The notes below the pieces were generated by a model, which ran no database searches, was not told the origin of the DNA, and was given only the letters and a program-made list of their open reading frames with translations. Source: Syngnathus acus (taxonomy: Eukaryota > Chordata > Actinopteri > Syngnathiformes > Syngnathidae). From it: a stretch of DNA of 64,000 nt. The stretch is from assembly GCF_901709675.1 (NCBI RefSeq), contig NC_051088.1, positions 24,463,193 to 24,527,192 on the forward strand, read 5' to 3'. The position numbers were made by a program, and so were the translations under genes. Positions 13,715 through 27,300 of the stretch are shown here, in pieces. The first letter of the stretch is position 1; each line of letters begins with the position of its first letter.

Positions 13715-16700
13715 TTACGGATTCGGAGCAACAGAGTCCGTTATGGTTGAGCGATGCATCGGGCAGTTGTTGCGTATATCTCGATTCAAAGTCTTCAGAC
13801 ATGCTTTGTGGTCAAGGCTGCCTTGTTCTCTCAGTCGCTCTTTAGCTCTGACAGTAGGTGTCTGGCAAGAGATCAGAGGAACCGAGGAGGTCGAGGAGCA
13901 CTGGGACAATCGAATCGGGTCCCCGCTGCACAGGCTGTCGATATCAGCGAGAGAAAGCTGTGTCGATGTTTCGGAGCAGGAGCTCTTTTCCGTTTCCACG
14001 GAAACCAGCGAGTCTACGGTACGGTCGCGGCGAAGTTGAAGAGGCGCTTTTGGGCGATACCAAAAAAAATACTGGGAGTGGTGTCGGGTGAAAAGGAGGA
14101 ATAGTAGTGGATTTAGGCAGGCGGGTAGAGGCTGAAGAAGCAAAATGATTGATTTGAGCGCCTCCTCTCCGAGAGAGAAGAGCCCCAGGAGCGAGCAGAT
14201 GGAGAAGAAAGCTACCGGCACATAAAGGAGGCCGTTTGTGAAGATCAGCCAGGCCACGTGTTTGATCATAGCGCAGTCCCACAGGCCTTCGCATTCTCCT
14301 CGAAGTAATTCCCAGTAAAGTCGGATGTATGAACAAGTTACTACGAGTAGGCACAGGGTGTTCATCATGATTAGCACCAGGGGAAAGATTAAAGACGATG
14401 CTTGCTGAGAGGCAGAAGGCGGTAAAGGCGTCGGTAGACAGAAAGGTGAGGATCCGTACTCCCCGATTCCAAACGAGGGGAAACAAGCTAGGATGAGTGA
14501 CAGAGTCAGACATACAAGTGCCAATATCCGCACGCTTCTCAGTGACGGCGCTTTCCCGTAGCTGCGGACGCATGTCACGCTTGCGCCGCATTGCACAGCC
14601 GCCAGCGTCAGCAGCAACACGCTTGCCTCGGAAGCAAGCACCCATGCCCATCCCGTCACCTGACATCCGAGGCCTCCTTGCCAGGGGGCGCCGTGTTGAC
14701 TAAAGTCTCCCACTGTTAAAGCGTCTACAAGAGCCAATGTGCTCGTACAAACACCTGTCAGAAGATTAGCGGCGCCCATGCAGGCCACCGTGAATCGTAG
14801 TGGCGACAGGGAGCAGGGCGAGTTGAAGAGCGAAAGGAGCAGCAGTGAGTTCCCCAGCAGAGACACCAGGGAGATGGTCCATAAGCCGACACGAACCAAC
14901 CAGCTTCCCGTCAGAGAATCGCAGGGACGGAAAGGACCTGCCGCAGCAAAAATGATCAGCGTTAGATCAAAATCTGTCAATCACAGCTGGCAGAGTTTAA
15001 CGGTGTTCTCGAATTGATGTAAATTCAGACCTGGTGTGGGAGTGCACTGGACACTGGCCTGAAGTTTGGACTCTTCTATTTCTAGCTGGAATTCCTCTAG
15101 GTCAGGGTCATCTGGAATCATTGGGATCAACAATTAGAATTTCTCAAAACTCGTTCACTACCATTGACGGATATAGACGTCAAAGATCCCATTTAACTGG
15201 GCTGGCGGTGAATGATTTATAAAGGTTTTGTATGGGCTCAATATTTACTTCCTTACATTGTGTGTCAGGTTGGTGTGGATAAATTGCAGCGGTTCTCTTG
15301 TGAAGGTCATCGTCAGTGTCCCATTGGCTGATGGTCTTGTAGCCATCACAAGAACCGTAGACGCAGCACTGGTAGGCATACGGCATCTCAATCACCCTGG
15401 AACACACAACCAAGTTAAAATGACGCGGAATCAGCGCAACAGTTCATTCGCGATTGTGTTCAGGGTCGCTCGGTATGTTTGGACCATAAGAAACTTTTAG
15501 AAATTTTAGATGTTACCTCATACGAGGGAAGTGATCAGGGCTGAAGGCATGGTATAATTTGATGTTTCCTCTGAGCTTAAGATGGGTGAGACCTGCCAGT
15601 CCTGTAGACGGCACTGAGCTAAGTCTGTTTTCACTCAGGTCCCTAGGAGGAGGACAGAAACCAAGAAACAAGGGATTGGATGTCAGGTCAATACCATGCT
15701 AGCAGAGGCGTAGCCAGGAATTTTTCCAGTAGGGGCACACGCCCACAGGAAAAAAAATCGAACATCACCCACGCCGTTCGCTGATCGCTAAAACAACATC
15801 CGGGTCCGGGAGGCAAACGGTGAATGGATAACATCGCGCACATAGAATAGCGCAAGCACATTCGCGCAAGACCGAAAGAAAAAAACGGCATGAAAATGAA
15901 GAATCGAAAAAGTTCGATTTTTTTTCAACCGGGGCGCAGGGAGTCCGAACCGGGGCGCCGCCCCGGCTCGCCCCGGCTTGGCTACGCCTCTGCATGCTAG
16001 CAAATATCAAATATACACAAGGAAAAATAAAATTGGAGTCACTTACAATTTGACTAAAGAATGTAAAGAGGCGAAGGCATCTTCATGAATCCAGTCGATC
16101 TTGTTCCAGCTCAAATCCCTGACAAAAAAAAAAAACCCATGAGTAATTATGTTTTCAATATGTCTGTGACCAATAGATGTCAGTAGAGCTGCACATGAGT
16201 ACGTAGTTTTCTCATTGAAAGTCTTTGAAGCTTTCAATTCCCTGACTGGATCTACACTATCTAGTTGTCTGCCTGTCGAACGAGAACACTTTTTTAAATG
16301 TTGTAAATATTATTTGAAAGAACTGCTTCACAAGAATGTCTACTCTCCTAGTGGCCATCTAATGACAGTTGACAATCCTGCAAGATCCAATTCAAAATGA
16401 AACCTAATATGAAATTGTAAAAAAATAGATATACTTACAGTGTTTTTAGCGAGGCAAGCTGCTGGAAGGTACTGGACTCTAACCTGGTGATTTGGTTATG
16501 CTGAAGCCCTCTGTTGGGAGAATTGCAAAGCATTGAGGTGAAGTGTGACTTTTTGTAAATATCCATTGCGCTGTTGATCACTCACATTTCTTGTAGTGCA
16601 GAGCAGTGGTAAAAACTTGGCAGGCGCTCTATTTGGTTGGATGACAGCTCCCTACAGCAATCGATAATGTTAGTGTATGCATGACTTGACTTGACTTGAC

Positions 16701-18344
16701 TTGACTTGACTAGTGTATGCATGTGAAGCCCCTCCCGCTTTTGTTTGTATGTATACTCACAACACTCTGAGACGAGGCAGCTGTTCACATAGATCCAAAG
16801 GGAGAGTGGAGAGACCCGCCTGAGTCAGTGTCCTAGAGTGAGAAAAAGAATCCTCTCAAACAAACAAATGACAATGAGCCTAATTTAGAAAGGATTTTTT
16901 TTTTCGTCAGTGTTCTTATCAGAATTTTTTGCTGATTATTCCAATATCAATCAGCTATGAGTGAGATCACCGCTTGTACCAATCACATGGATTAGTTGCA
17001 CGTTACAATCAATTTTAGAGCTAACGATTATTTTCGATTACTTTGTCGATTATTTTTTGTCAAGCTCTCCACAACTAGGTGCTATTTTCAGTTATTTGTC
17101 TGTAGTGGGGCTTCCGTCCCAATTTGATAATCACAATTGAACTTTAGCCTGAATCCAATAGTACAAGCTGCTAAGTTCATGACCAATGGCTGGACCGATT
17201 TTCTTCGGTATCAAAAATGGACTAATTCTGTTATCGTAAGTCATCTTCTAAACCAGAAAATACTGTTGCTAATATTTCAAATTTAGTGATTGTGCCAATT
17301 TAGTTATCAGTTGTATTATAAAATAATTTGGGTTTAAAATCAGACCAATTTCCTGTCTCGGCCCCATTTTTAACCCGGACTGTTTTTGTGACTACAGTAA
17401 TTGTCAAAGGGAGACACTCACAAAACCTCCAGGCTGGTTGTTCCTTTCAGGTCAGGAAAGTTTTGAATTAGGGTGGCTCCATTCAGGGAACTGCAGCGAA
17501 GGGGAAAAAGAAAAAGTGCTCACTCTCACTCATGCACACATATGTTTGTCCACCAGACTCTGTCTAACAGCTCGTTTCAACGATCACACTTTTCATCCAA
17601 CATCAATACAGGCACTTTTTGGCTGCCACGCTCGACATCATCAGTCACACCATTGAACATGTTCTTACAACACACACTCTCTTACCACATCAGGACACAG
17701 CGCAGCAATACGCTAACACAACATCATTCAGTAGGCCATTACACATGTCCGCTCTTGCTGCTCGGGACGCACCATGATTTAAATAGCGTTTGGGTGAACT
17801 CACTGGAACGCTTTTTTTGACTGACCGCATACTTACAGTGTGTGCAGCTTTGGTAAGAACTGGAAAGCGGATTTTCCCACAAACTGGATAGGATTCTCGT
17901 AAAAATGGCTGCAAAAAAAAATACAGATAAATTGGCCTTGAAATGTCGTTGGAGCTGTTGAATAAAAACGGCCTTTTAGTTTTTAGTGTCACAAAAGCGT
18001 GAAGCTCTCACATGGTTTGGAGGTGAGGGTTTCCCACAAAGGCCCTCTCGGGGATGGCTTTGATATTGTTGTTATGGAAGCCCCTGCAAATGAAAGTCAG
18101 TGTGCAATTTATAGTTAGGCAGTCTATTAATATGGCTCTGGTTTGTCTTGGGGGGGGGGGGGGGGGGTGACAGTGTGTTTGTGTGTGAGAAGCAAGTCAT
18201 GCAGCACCTGCCTTATGGTTGCACAGCTGAAAAACATTTTTGGTTACAAGATATTTGAACATGAACACGTATGCTGAATGTGTCTGTGACACATGTGTGC
18301 GCTGTGGAACATCTGCTGAATTTCAGTAAAGACATAGTGTGAGT

Positions 18345-18375
<31 letters not shown>

Positions 18376-21300
18376 TTGCAGCCAGCACCTGCTTTGGGCG
18401 AGAGAGATTGTATCCGAATGCCACATTAAATTCACTTAACAGGATTAGTGGGGATAACTCAGCCATGATAGTCATGTTGGGCAGGTGTTATTTTGTGCGT
18501 GTGTGTACGTGTGTGTACGTGTGTGTACGCACAGCTCCTGAAGCTTACTCAGTGTCCTGATGGCCACGGGGAACTCCTGGAGTTCATTGTAATTTAAATC
18601 CCTGTGAAAGACAGATAAACATCATGTTGTCACGGTTACATCAATGATTAAAAGCTCATCATTTACTCGAAGTTGAAATTGAAGTGCACGGGAATGTATC
18701 GCGCCTTATACAGTACATGTCATTTGTTCTCCGAAAGGCTAAAGGGGTTTTGAAGTTTGCGTCTGACCCTTGACCTTTGCAGCACTTACTTTATTATTTG
18801 GGTCTGACTCTCATTAGTTTCCCAGGAAACACTGAACCATAACAACTGTTGCTATCACTGACATTTCTCACATGCAGGTGGCAGGAAGGCAGGGTGGGGG
18901 TAAATGGCTTGCTTGTATGACAATGTGCAAAAATGTACTCTGCATTCTGTACAGACAGTATCTATAATTATACCACATTGAAGTCTTCTAAATATGCTTT
19001 CCTGCCCCCCCCCCCCCCCCCCCCCAATCTGGTTCTGCCTTCTAATTTGTATTGAGGAAAATGTTGACACAACTGATCTCTAAGCTAACAAAATAGCCAT
19101 CTTTATTCCAACAACAACCTACTAGAAGTACCTCATGAGACATTATTACAAGACACGCAAGGAAATTAGAGTCAATGAATCTCAGGGTATACTTTAGAGA
19201 GTTTATCATTTTTTTCCTGAGGTCATTATAAAGCATTTTTATTGCTGTAGACACAATGATTTGTTTTGATACCTGCTCATATGTAATTATCATGGGATTG
19301 TTTGGGGAAGCGTCCAAAGCGGTTTATCATGGTCTCCGGATTACAGTTGTATTATTCTAAATTTTAAACCTGCACAGGAGTGTTGAGACTGGAGAATGCA
19401 TCATTAGGATAAATTATTGCACCAAATATCATTTAGGTTCAAGCATTTGTCTTCTCTTTGAATATATGAAGATACTCACAGAGTCTCCAGACTATGTAAA
19501 CCTTGGAAACATCTCATTCCCATCATCTGGATTCGGTTGTTATGGAGATGCCTAGGGCAATGGGCAAAATTGTTGTTAGAGAGGATTTTGGGTCTCTTTT
19601 ACAAATTGCACTTATAACCACGTCAACCAACAGAACTACAGTAATCCCTCGTTTATCGCGGATAATTGGTTCCAAAAACCACCCGCAATAAGTGAAATCC
19701 GCGAAGTACGGTCACCAACAAGAAGTACTGGGCAGGCTAACAAGTTAGTGGAAAGATGCTAATTTGCGATCGTGCTAACACACGGAAACCGACTTCTAAA
19801 GGAATGTGAACGAACATTTGGAGCAATACTACATTGTCCTAAAGGTTAGACACATGTTTCCTCAATTTAGAAGTTTTATTTTGACTTTTAAATGTTGTTT
19901 TTAATTTGGAAAAAATATCCATGATGTAGTGAAGCCGCGATAAACGAAACGCGAAGTAGCGAGGGATCACTGTAATTCTTTCTGTACTTACAGAACAACA
20001 AGTGCAGAGAGGTTGGCAAATGCATCATCAGGAATATGCGTGATCTGGTTGAGGGCCAGGGTCATGGCCTGAAGGGATGGTAGAGCATCCAAGGCCGTTA
20101 CTGGGATTTCTGACAGGGAATTGTCATCCAGCCACAGGTGTCTTAGAGAGCGCACTCCTCGAAATGCCCCAGCGGGAACTTCAGACAGAAGGTTCGCGTC
20201 CAGACGCCTGTAGGGTTAGAACATTAATCTTGTAGATGTGTTGTGGAATTCAAAACTGGGCCTTCCAGGAAAGTAATTACACATATTTCATATAATGATA
20301 TACATATCAAGCAATTATGGTTAATCCTCTGCGATGAACCATATTTCACTTTACCAGTACAGGCCTGTAGAGATGCTACTGGCTGATTATTAACCCCTCT
20401 GTCACAGGTAATCAAGTAAAGGGTAAGTCAACCCCCAAATTTGATTTCAAAGTCAGCTTTATTGTCAATTTCTTCACATGCCAAGACACACAAAGAAATC
20501 GAAATGACGTTCCCACTATCCCACGGTGACAAGACATAGTACACAATATACATACAAGCAAACAATACAAAAAAAACAAGAAGGCACAAACAATGAATAA
20601 ATAAGAGTGATGAATAAATAATAAATAAACAAATAACACAATAAATAAGAGGAGCAAAAATGGAGCAAGTGTGCATACAGCAGACAGTCAGAATAGAGCG
20701 CAAAAGTACAGGACGCTACGCAGAAGGGGGGAGAGAGTTCAGGATCCTAACAGCCTGGAGAATGAAGCTGTTGGTGAGTCTGGTGGTGCGGGAGCGCAGG
20801 CTCCTGTACCTCTTCCCAGAGGGCAGAAGATCAAACAAAGAGTGAGCGGGGTGACTCACATCACTCACAACCGTGGTCGCCTTGCGGGTGAGATGGGAGG
20901 TGTAAATATCCTTCAGGGAGGGGAGTGAAGCACCAATAATTTCGTAATGTTCCCTGAAGCTGAACTAGTCCAAACACAAATTTTTGATCAATCACAAATT
21001 TTTGAGCAACCTTTCGTTTGTGGAATATAAATTCCACAGGTAAACATTGTCTCTTTCTCCGGGGGCGGCCATTTTGCCTCTTGCTCGCGACTGAAAATGA
21101 CATCACAGTTGCTCAGGTCACAACCAATCACAGCTCACCGGTTTTCTGCAGCTGAGCCGTGATTGGTTGTAACCTGTGATGTCATTTCCAGTCGACGGCA
21201 AGTGGCAAAATGGTCGCCTCCTGAGATGGATACCGACAGATGAATTTTGCCGCTTAACTCATTCCACAAACGTAATATTAATCAGGATGCTATACACACC

Positions 21301-24300
21301 GTCCAGGCTGATCGCTGGTCTACTTTAGGCCGAGATAATAATCCAAGGCCACGTCCTCTTTCTATTCTACTTTTAGCCAGTCACACTTGGTTTTTGAATC
21401 TAATCCCTCTCTTTTTTTTTGAAACCCCCATCGTGTTACATGTCTACATCCAAGAACTCCTAACCACCAGTCAGCTCACAGATCACACTCGATTATTTTC
21501 TAAACTTCTTTCTCTGTGCATCGTCACCCGTCCGAGGCTTCACCAAACAAACGTAAAGATCAAAGTGAAATCTGAGCTCAAACTCTGAACTCTGGGCTTT
21601 GCTCCCCAGGGGCCAACTGTATATAGATATATATATATATATATCCCGGCAGACCAACATCACGGCATTTTCATTGTCTACTTCCTAAGAAAGTTATTTT
21701 TAATATCTATTTCTTGTGCTTAACATCGTCCCTCGACATCACGTTTGCCCTTGACCCAAATCGCCAGATGAAAGCTGCGGAAGACCTTCCAACTTTCTGG
21801 ACTACTCTCCAGGGCAAAATAATTGTTCCTCGGTGTGGACATGCCAGGTCTCTAAAAGGTCTAGTCAGAACTCGGAATGTTTCACAGCAAGCAATAAAGC
21901 AGCAGCTATTTCCTGTCTATTACATCAAAGTCTGAAGTATGGTTATGGGAAAGTGAAGGAGAACATGCTCTTACACAATCCAGGAGTTGTGCCCACTTAT
22001 CTGTCTGAATTCTCCAGACCAAATCTATTCAGCGGTGCCTACTGATGAGCACAATCTAGTCATTATCTTCCTTTTTTAATTTCAACTTCCTTTGACATGT
22101 GAGGACTTGGTTCTCCTAATGTTGATAGTTATCTGGAGACAAGATAATTCTTGTTGGAGATCAAATGATCATTTGTTTTGGATGAAAGCGTTCCGTGCTG
22201 TGATGCCATTTTTTTTTTTTCTTTCTACTTAATCGCGTGTTTCTCGTCAGCGAGAGGCGCCGGCAAGCTTTGCTTTCACCTTCATCTTTCTTTGCTGTCC
22301 TTCTCATTATTATAATGACAAGGTAGCGGGTCTCCATGCAGGGGCTCATTGTGTAGGCCTGTTTTTGGGACTCTTAGGGGGAGTTCAAAGACCACACACA
22401 CACAGAATTGACTTTCGACGCCCTCGTATTGCACGTTGAAGGCAATGACAGCATTTTGGGAATAAGCAAAGTGTATTTGACCACAGCATATAAGCAGGTG
22501 AATGTTGAACAGCAACTCATTTTAGTCCTCTGTAGAGGAGTTTTTTTTTTTTTATGTTTTTGGTCCGTATTTTAGTTGTAGGCCAGGGGTGTCGAGCTCA
22601 TTTTTGTCGTGGGCTGCATTGCAGTCATAGTTTCCCTCAGAGAGCCATCATGATTGTCAACATCTTCTATATACAGTATAGGCTATGAAACAAACTGACG
22701 AATAACTAGTTTTGAAATCAGAGACTAGTAAAAATTGTTCAAATATTTTAAATGTAATGGTAATTAAAATTGCAAGCAATATGTCTATTTTTTTAAAATT
22801 TGTAATTTTAATGACATAAAATCAATGCAGAATTTGTCGTTGCGGGCCACATAAAATAATGTGGCGGGCCGTATCTGGGCCCCCGAGCCTTGAGTTTGAT
22901 ACCTATGTCCTAGTTTTTTCACATTTGCCATAACCGAGTCCCTATCTTCTCTCAAAAAGATGCATTGTAAAAAATAAAAATAAAACCATGTACCGTATTT
23001 TCCGGACTACAAGGCGCACCTAAAAACCTAACATTTTCTCAAAAGCCAACAGTGCGCCTTATAGTCCGGTGCGCCTTTATATATGGACCAAATTCCTCAA
23101 TTTAAACTGGCCCGAAGCATTGTGTCATGAAATCAATCATAAGTGGCCCGCTGAAGACTATGAATCATTATTTTGTGATTATAAAGTAATTTGTTGCGTC
23201 TGAAGTTGAAATAGAAAAGATCAAATGGAGAATGATTTGATTTGGATTAAAAATCTGACATGATGCATTAATGGTGCGCCTTATAGTCCGGTGCGCCTTA
23301 TATAAGGACAAAGTTTTAAAATGGGCCATTCATTGAAGGTGCGCCTTATAGTCCGGTGCGCCTTATAGTCGGGAAAATACGGTAACTGTTTTTCTTTCCA
23401 CCCCTAAGAATTTTGTAGTGTAAAAAGAAAATTCCAAAACGTTGTTTTCTCTGGGTCTCAGCATATGGAAAGCGGGGCAGGTGGAGTTTGTCTGCGGTTT
23501 GATATTAAGATGGACAGGTAAGGTTGAAGAATTACAGATGGGATCCACATGCGCTCACCCCTTGCTGACATATGTACGGATGAGACAATTAAGTCACCAA
23601 ACACTCATTAGCCAGGGGGATCCAGTGCGGGTGGTGCCAGAAGAGTGGAAGAGGAAGAGTGCGGGAATTAATGGAAAATGAGCTTGTTTCACAGCTCATT
23701 GGAGATGTTCTCCCTGGCCTGCAGTGTCTGCTGTTTCCCCTCATGGTTTCCAGATGCTACCTTCGAGTGCCTTTATGCAGACAGCTCTGTAGTCAATGCA
23801 GAGGCACTTGAGCCCGTATTAAAATACAGTCTGCAACGTGTCTCTGCTAATATATAGCTGAGATATGCGTGGGTGGGGATTGTAGCATTTTTTATAGACT
23901 GCAGAATGAGCTGTGTGTGTGTGTGTGTGTGTTGGACTCACAGTGAAAGCAAGTTTGGTAGGTCCCACGGAGCATCATCGGGAAGTTTTTCAATGTGGTT
24001 GTTCTGTAGCATCCTGGAAAAAAAAAAAAAAAGACATTGGTTAAACGAACAAAACATGAGGGCACAAATAATTCCATCGTGATTGGAATCTGACCCAAAT
24101 CGGAACACGGTCAGTGAAGGTAGAGGAAAGGAGAAGAAGCTCCTTGGGTGGGCTGTTGATGTCATTCTCCGAAGAAAAGAGGAAATGGGGGGCAAGCAAT
24201 TGAACACTCTATTTCCTCTCCTGCTCTCTGTTTCTCTTTTTGGTATAGGTTACTCAGACTTGAAAGCCAAACTTCCGTGGTATTGCGAAATTTATTAATT

Positions 24301-27300
24301 ATCTGAGCTACCACAAAGGGGCACCTCCAATACCAAATGAAACATGTAACGAGAACCAAAAAAAAAAGAAAAAACCCAGTAAAAATGTCACTGCCCTAGA
24401 CTGGAATATTCCTCTTCACACTTTTGGTCCGAAACCACAATTTTTTGCATTTTTACATTTTTAAAAGCAGCTCATAACAGCAATAAAATGTTAAATATAG
24501 TCTCCAACAAGCAGGATCATATTTCGCTGGCCGGGATGCTGACATTTTTTATTTTTACATTTTTAAAAGCAGCTCATAACAGTTGTAAAATGTTAAATAT
24601 CATCTCCAACGAGCAGGATCATATTTCGCTGAAATTGTCATTTTGAATCACAGTGTGCATAACATGGCTCACGTTAGCTGCGAGCTAACAAATAGCCGTA
24701 CATTGATACTGACCAGACACACGAAGCCCACCTTAATACATTTTTCTTGCTCCGACATCGAGATATCGATGCCATTATTCCCTGACACATTTTTTTTAAT
24801 AGCTAGCTGTGCATGTTTTTGTAATTAACGACTTGTCGTATTAAAAGAGGGCACAGAAATAGTTTGACTTCTCGGTCACTTGTTGGAATCACGCTGGGTG
24901 GTACATCTTTAACTCTATGTAAGTGACATTTAAAATGTAATCATCACTGTAGCGCTTACAGTACACTATCCAACAGAACAAGCCCACCATTCACCAACCA
25001 AGAAGCCCGAAACCGTCAAATGACTCCGAACTTTGAAGGTTGTGAACACCCTGGTGAACGTGGCCTGACATATACCTCAGCTGATTTCCAGAGATTCGCT
25101 TTGTCCAACACCCACTAAAAAAAAAAAAAAAAAAACGCCTTTTATTATCTTTTGCCCTCCCAATTCTGGCTCTATTGTATGTTTTTATAGCTGCTGTGCA
25201 CGTTTTTCTAATTTACCGCTTGTAGTACTTAGAAATAGTTTGGTGGCCGCTTTGCTGTCACTCGTAATCACAGTGGGTGGCGTGATTCTTTGCAGTGCAC
25301 CTGTGAAGGTGTGTGAGTTCTAAAAAAGAAATCAGGAATTCATGACATCGTGATGGTGCGTTTAATGATCTGTGTGTAGCAGTCAAGCAAATGCCCGAAA
25401 TCCTTGATGCAGCAGCCAAGCTGTATGGCAAGAAGTCAGAAGTCATAAAACTGGTGTGGAAAGGAAGAAATTACTCACAAAACTTTAAGGTTGTGCAGAC
25501 CCTGGAGAGCGTGGACTGAAATATACCTCAGCCGATTGCCAGAGATTCGCCTAGAGGCCAAAAGAGAAATGAGAGAAAATTGAAGGACAGGAGTATACAG
25601 ACAGTACATCAAAGTTTACGAGTCTCTTAAGAAAATGTTGCCGTTTGCTACGTTGGTTACTTTTGGCTGGAGGGATCAAGTGCTGCCATGACTTCATCGC
25701 AAGACTTTAGGGTGAATGTTGGGGCAGTATGCAAATCTGTGATTTGCTTCAATGTGGTCGCTTGAAATCTTAAGCCAAAGGTGTCAAAACTCATTTTTGT
25801 CGCGGAGGGCCGTTATGACTACCAAGTGAGAACCTGTATAAATATATGATCAAATACACCCCCCAAAACATCGGCTCGAATAGCTTTGAAATCCAAATCC
25901 AATCAATTATTTGTTCATCTATTTTTAAATTGAATTAGGAACAAAAATCTAGTCATATCATATGACAGTGTTGCTAAAAATGAAGAGAATTTGGAAGAAT
26001 CCGACACACACGATTTGCCTTTACGAGCCACAAAAAAATGTGTCTGATTTGAATCAAACTTAGTAAGTGATGAAACGAAATGTTTGTGTGTGCGCGCGCA
26101 CATGCAGTGCGCGTATCCTTTTCATGTGTCGAGTGACAGCTTGCGCTATTTTCCATGTCCTTGATTTAAATTGGGCTCATTTCTAAGGAGCCTTGAGGAT
26201 AGCAAAAGAAGGAAAAACCACACGCATTCATACAAGCAATCCAATCAACTTGTTTATCAAACACACCACCTAATGGTCATTTGTGAGTGTGTATAAGATG
26301 TCTAAATAAATAAGGCCGAGTCCAGTCGTGTAACTCTCAAGGTCAGAAACTGCGAGCGCAGTTTAAACACAGATTGGCGCTTCACAGCTTGAGACCACCC
26401 ACTTTTGTTAAACATATGAGCACACGTTACATGTTGCACAGCGGCATCCTCGCGAGCGCGCTTTTCGGTTTTTGGGTGAAAAAAAACCAAACAAAACGGC
26501 AGCTCTTCCAAAGGAGCATCACCCAGATGGGTTGTGTGCAGACTCTCGCCGACATCCGATACTCCTGTCAAATATGTGTCAGGCCGACGAACCCGCATGC
26601 AACCTGCCAAATCTCACACTCTTCAAGTGTGTGTTTATCAACACAAATAGAGACACAAATCACCGAGTAGAAACTGGATTTTTTTTTTTCTTTTCTCCCC
26701 CCAAGTCGCCTGTCAGTCGTGCCGAGAGAAAAGCAGTAAAACATAACAGATGTTTCAGTTTTGTTTTTATTTATTGCTATTGCTCAAGATGCCCATGAGG
26801 GACAATTTAAATATCCACTTTTACAGGACTAAACCATTTCTATTGACCTTCTTAAGGCCCCATAAACTAGATCTAAGCCTCTTTTCCGTATAGGCCCTCG
26901 GGCGTCTTCCTGTTGAAGTAAAAGATCAACCGCAGATGCATTGCACATATACAAAAGGCTCTCCGTAGCCATTATCGGCACGATGTACGACTATCTCAGA
27001 CTTTCCTCCAACTTTCCAAAGTTTTCATTGGATACTTTATTTGTGAAATGGATTATCATATCAAAAGTGAAGATGGATCGTAAAAATATGTCTTGAAAGA
27101 CATCCAGCAAAACACTCGTAGCTGTGTTGACACGGAGTTTCCATGACATCAGCCTGTGTATATACGTGGATATATAAGTTCCGCACTTTGGCTTTCATAA
27201 TCATGCTAAATCAACTTCATTCTAATGAAAAGCGTCTTGCGCTTGTCAAAGCGTTGCCCCAGCTTTTTTTTTTTGCTTTTTTCTTTGTGTTTAATTTGAT

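Noticed and set aside
13944-14666. 240-codon minus-strand frame
   Set aside because: It is a shadow of the lgr6 seven-helix exon in another frame.
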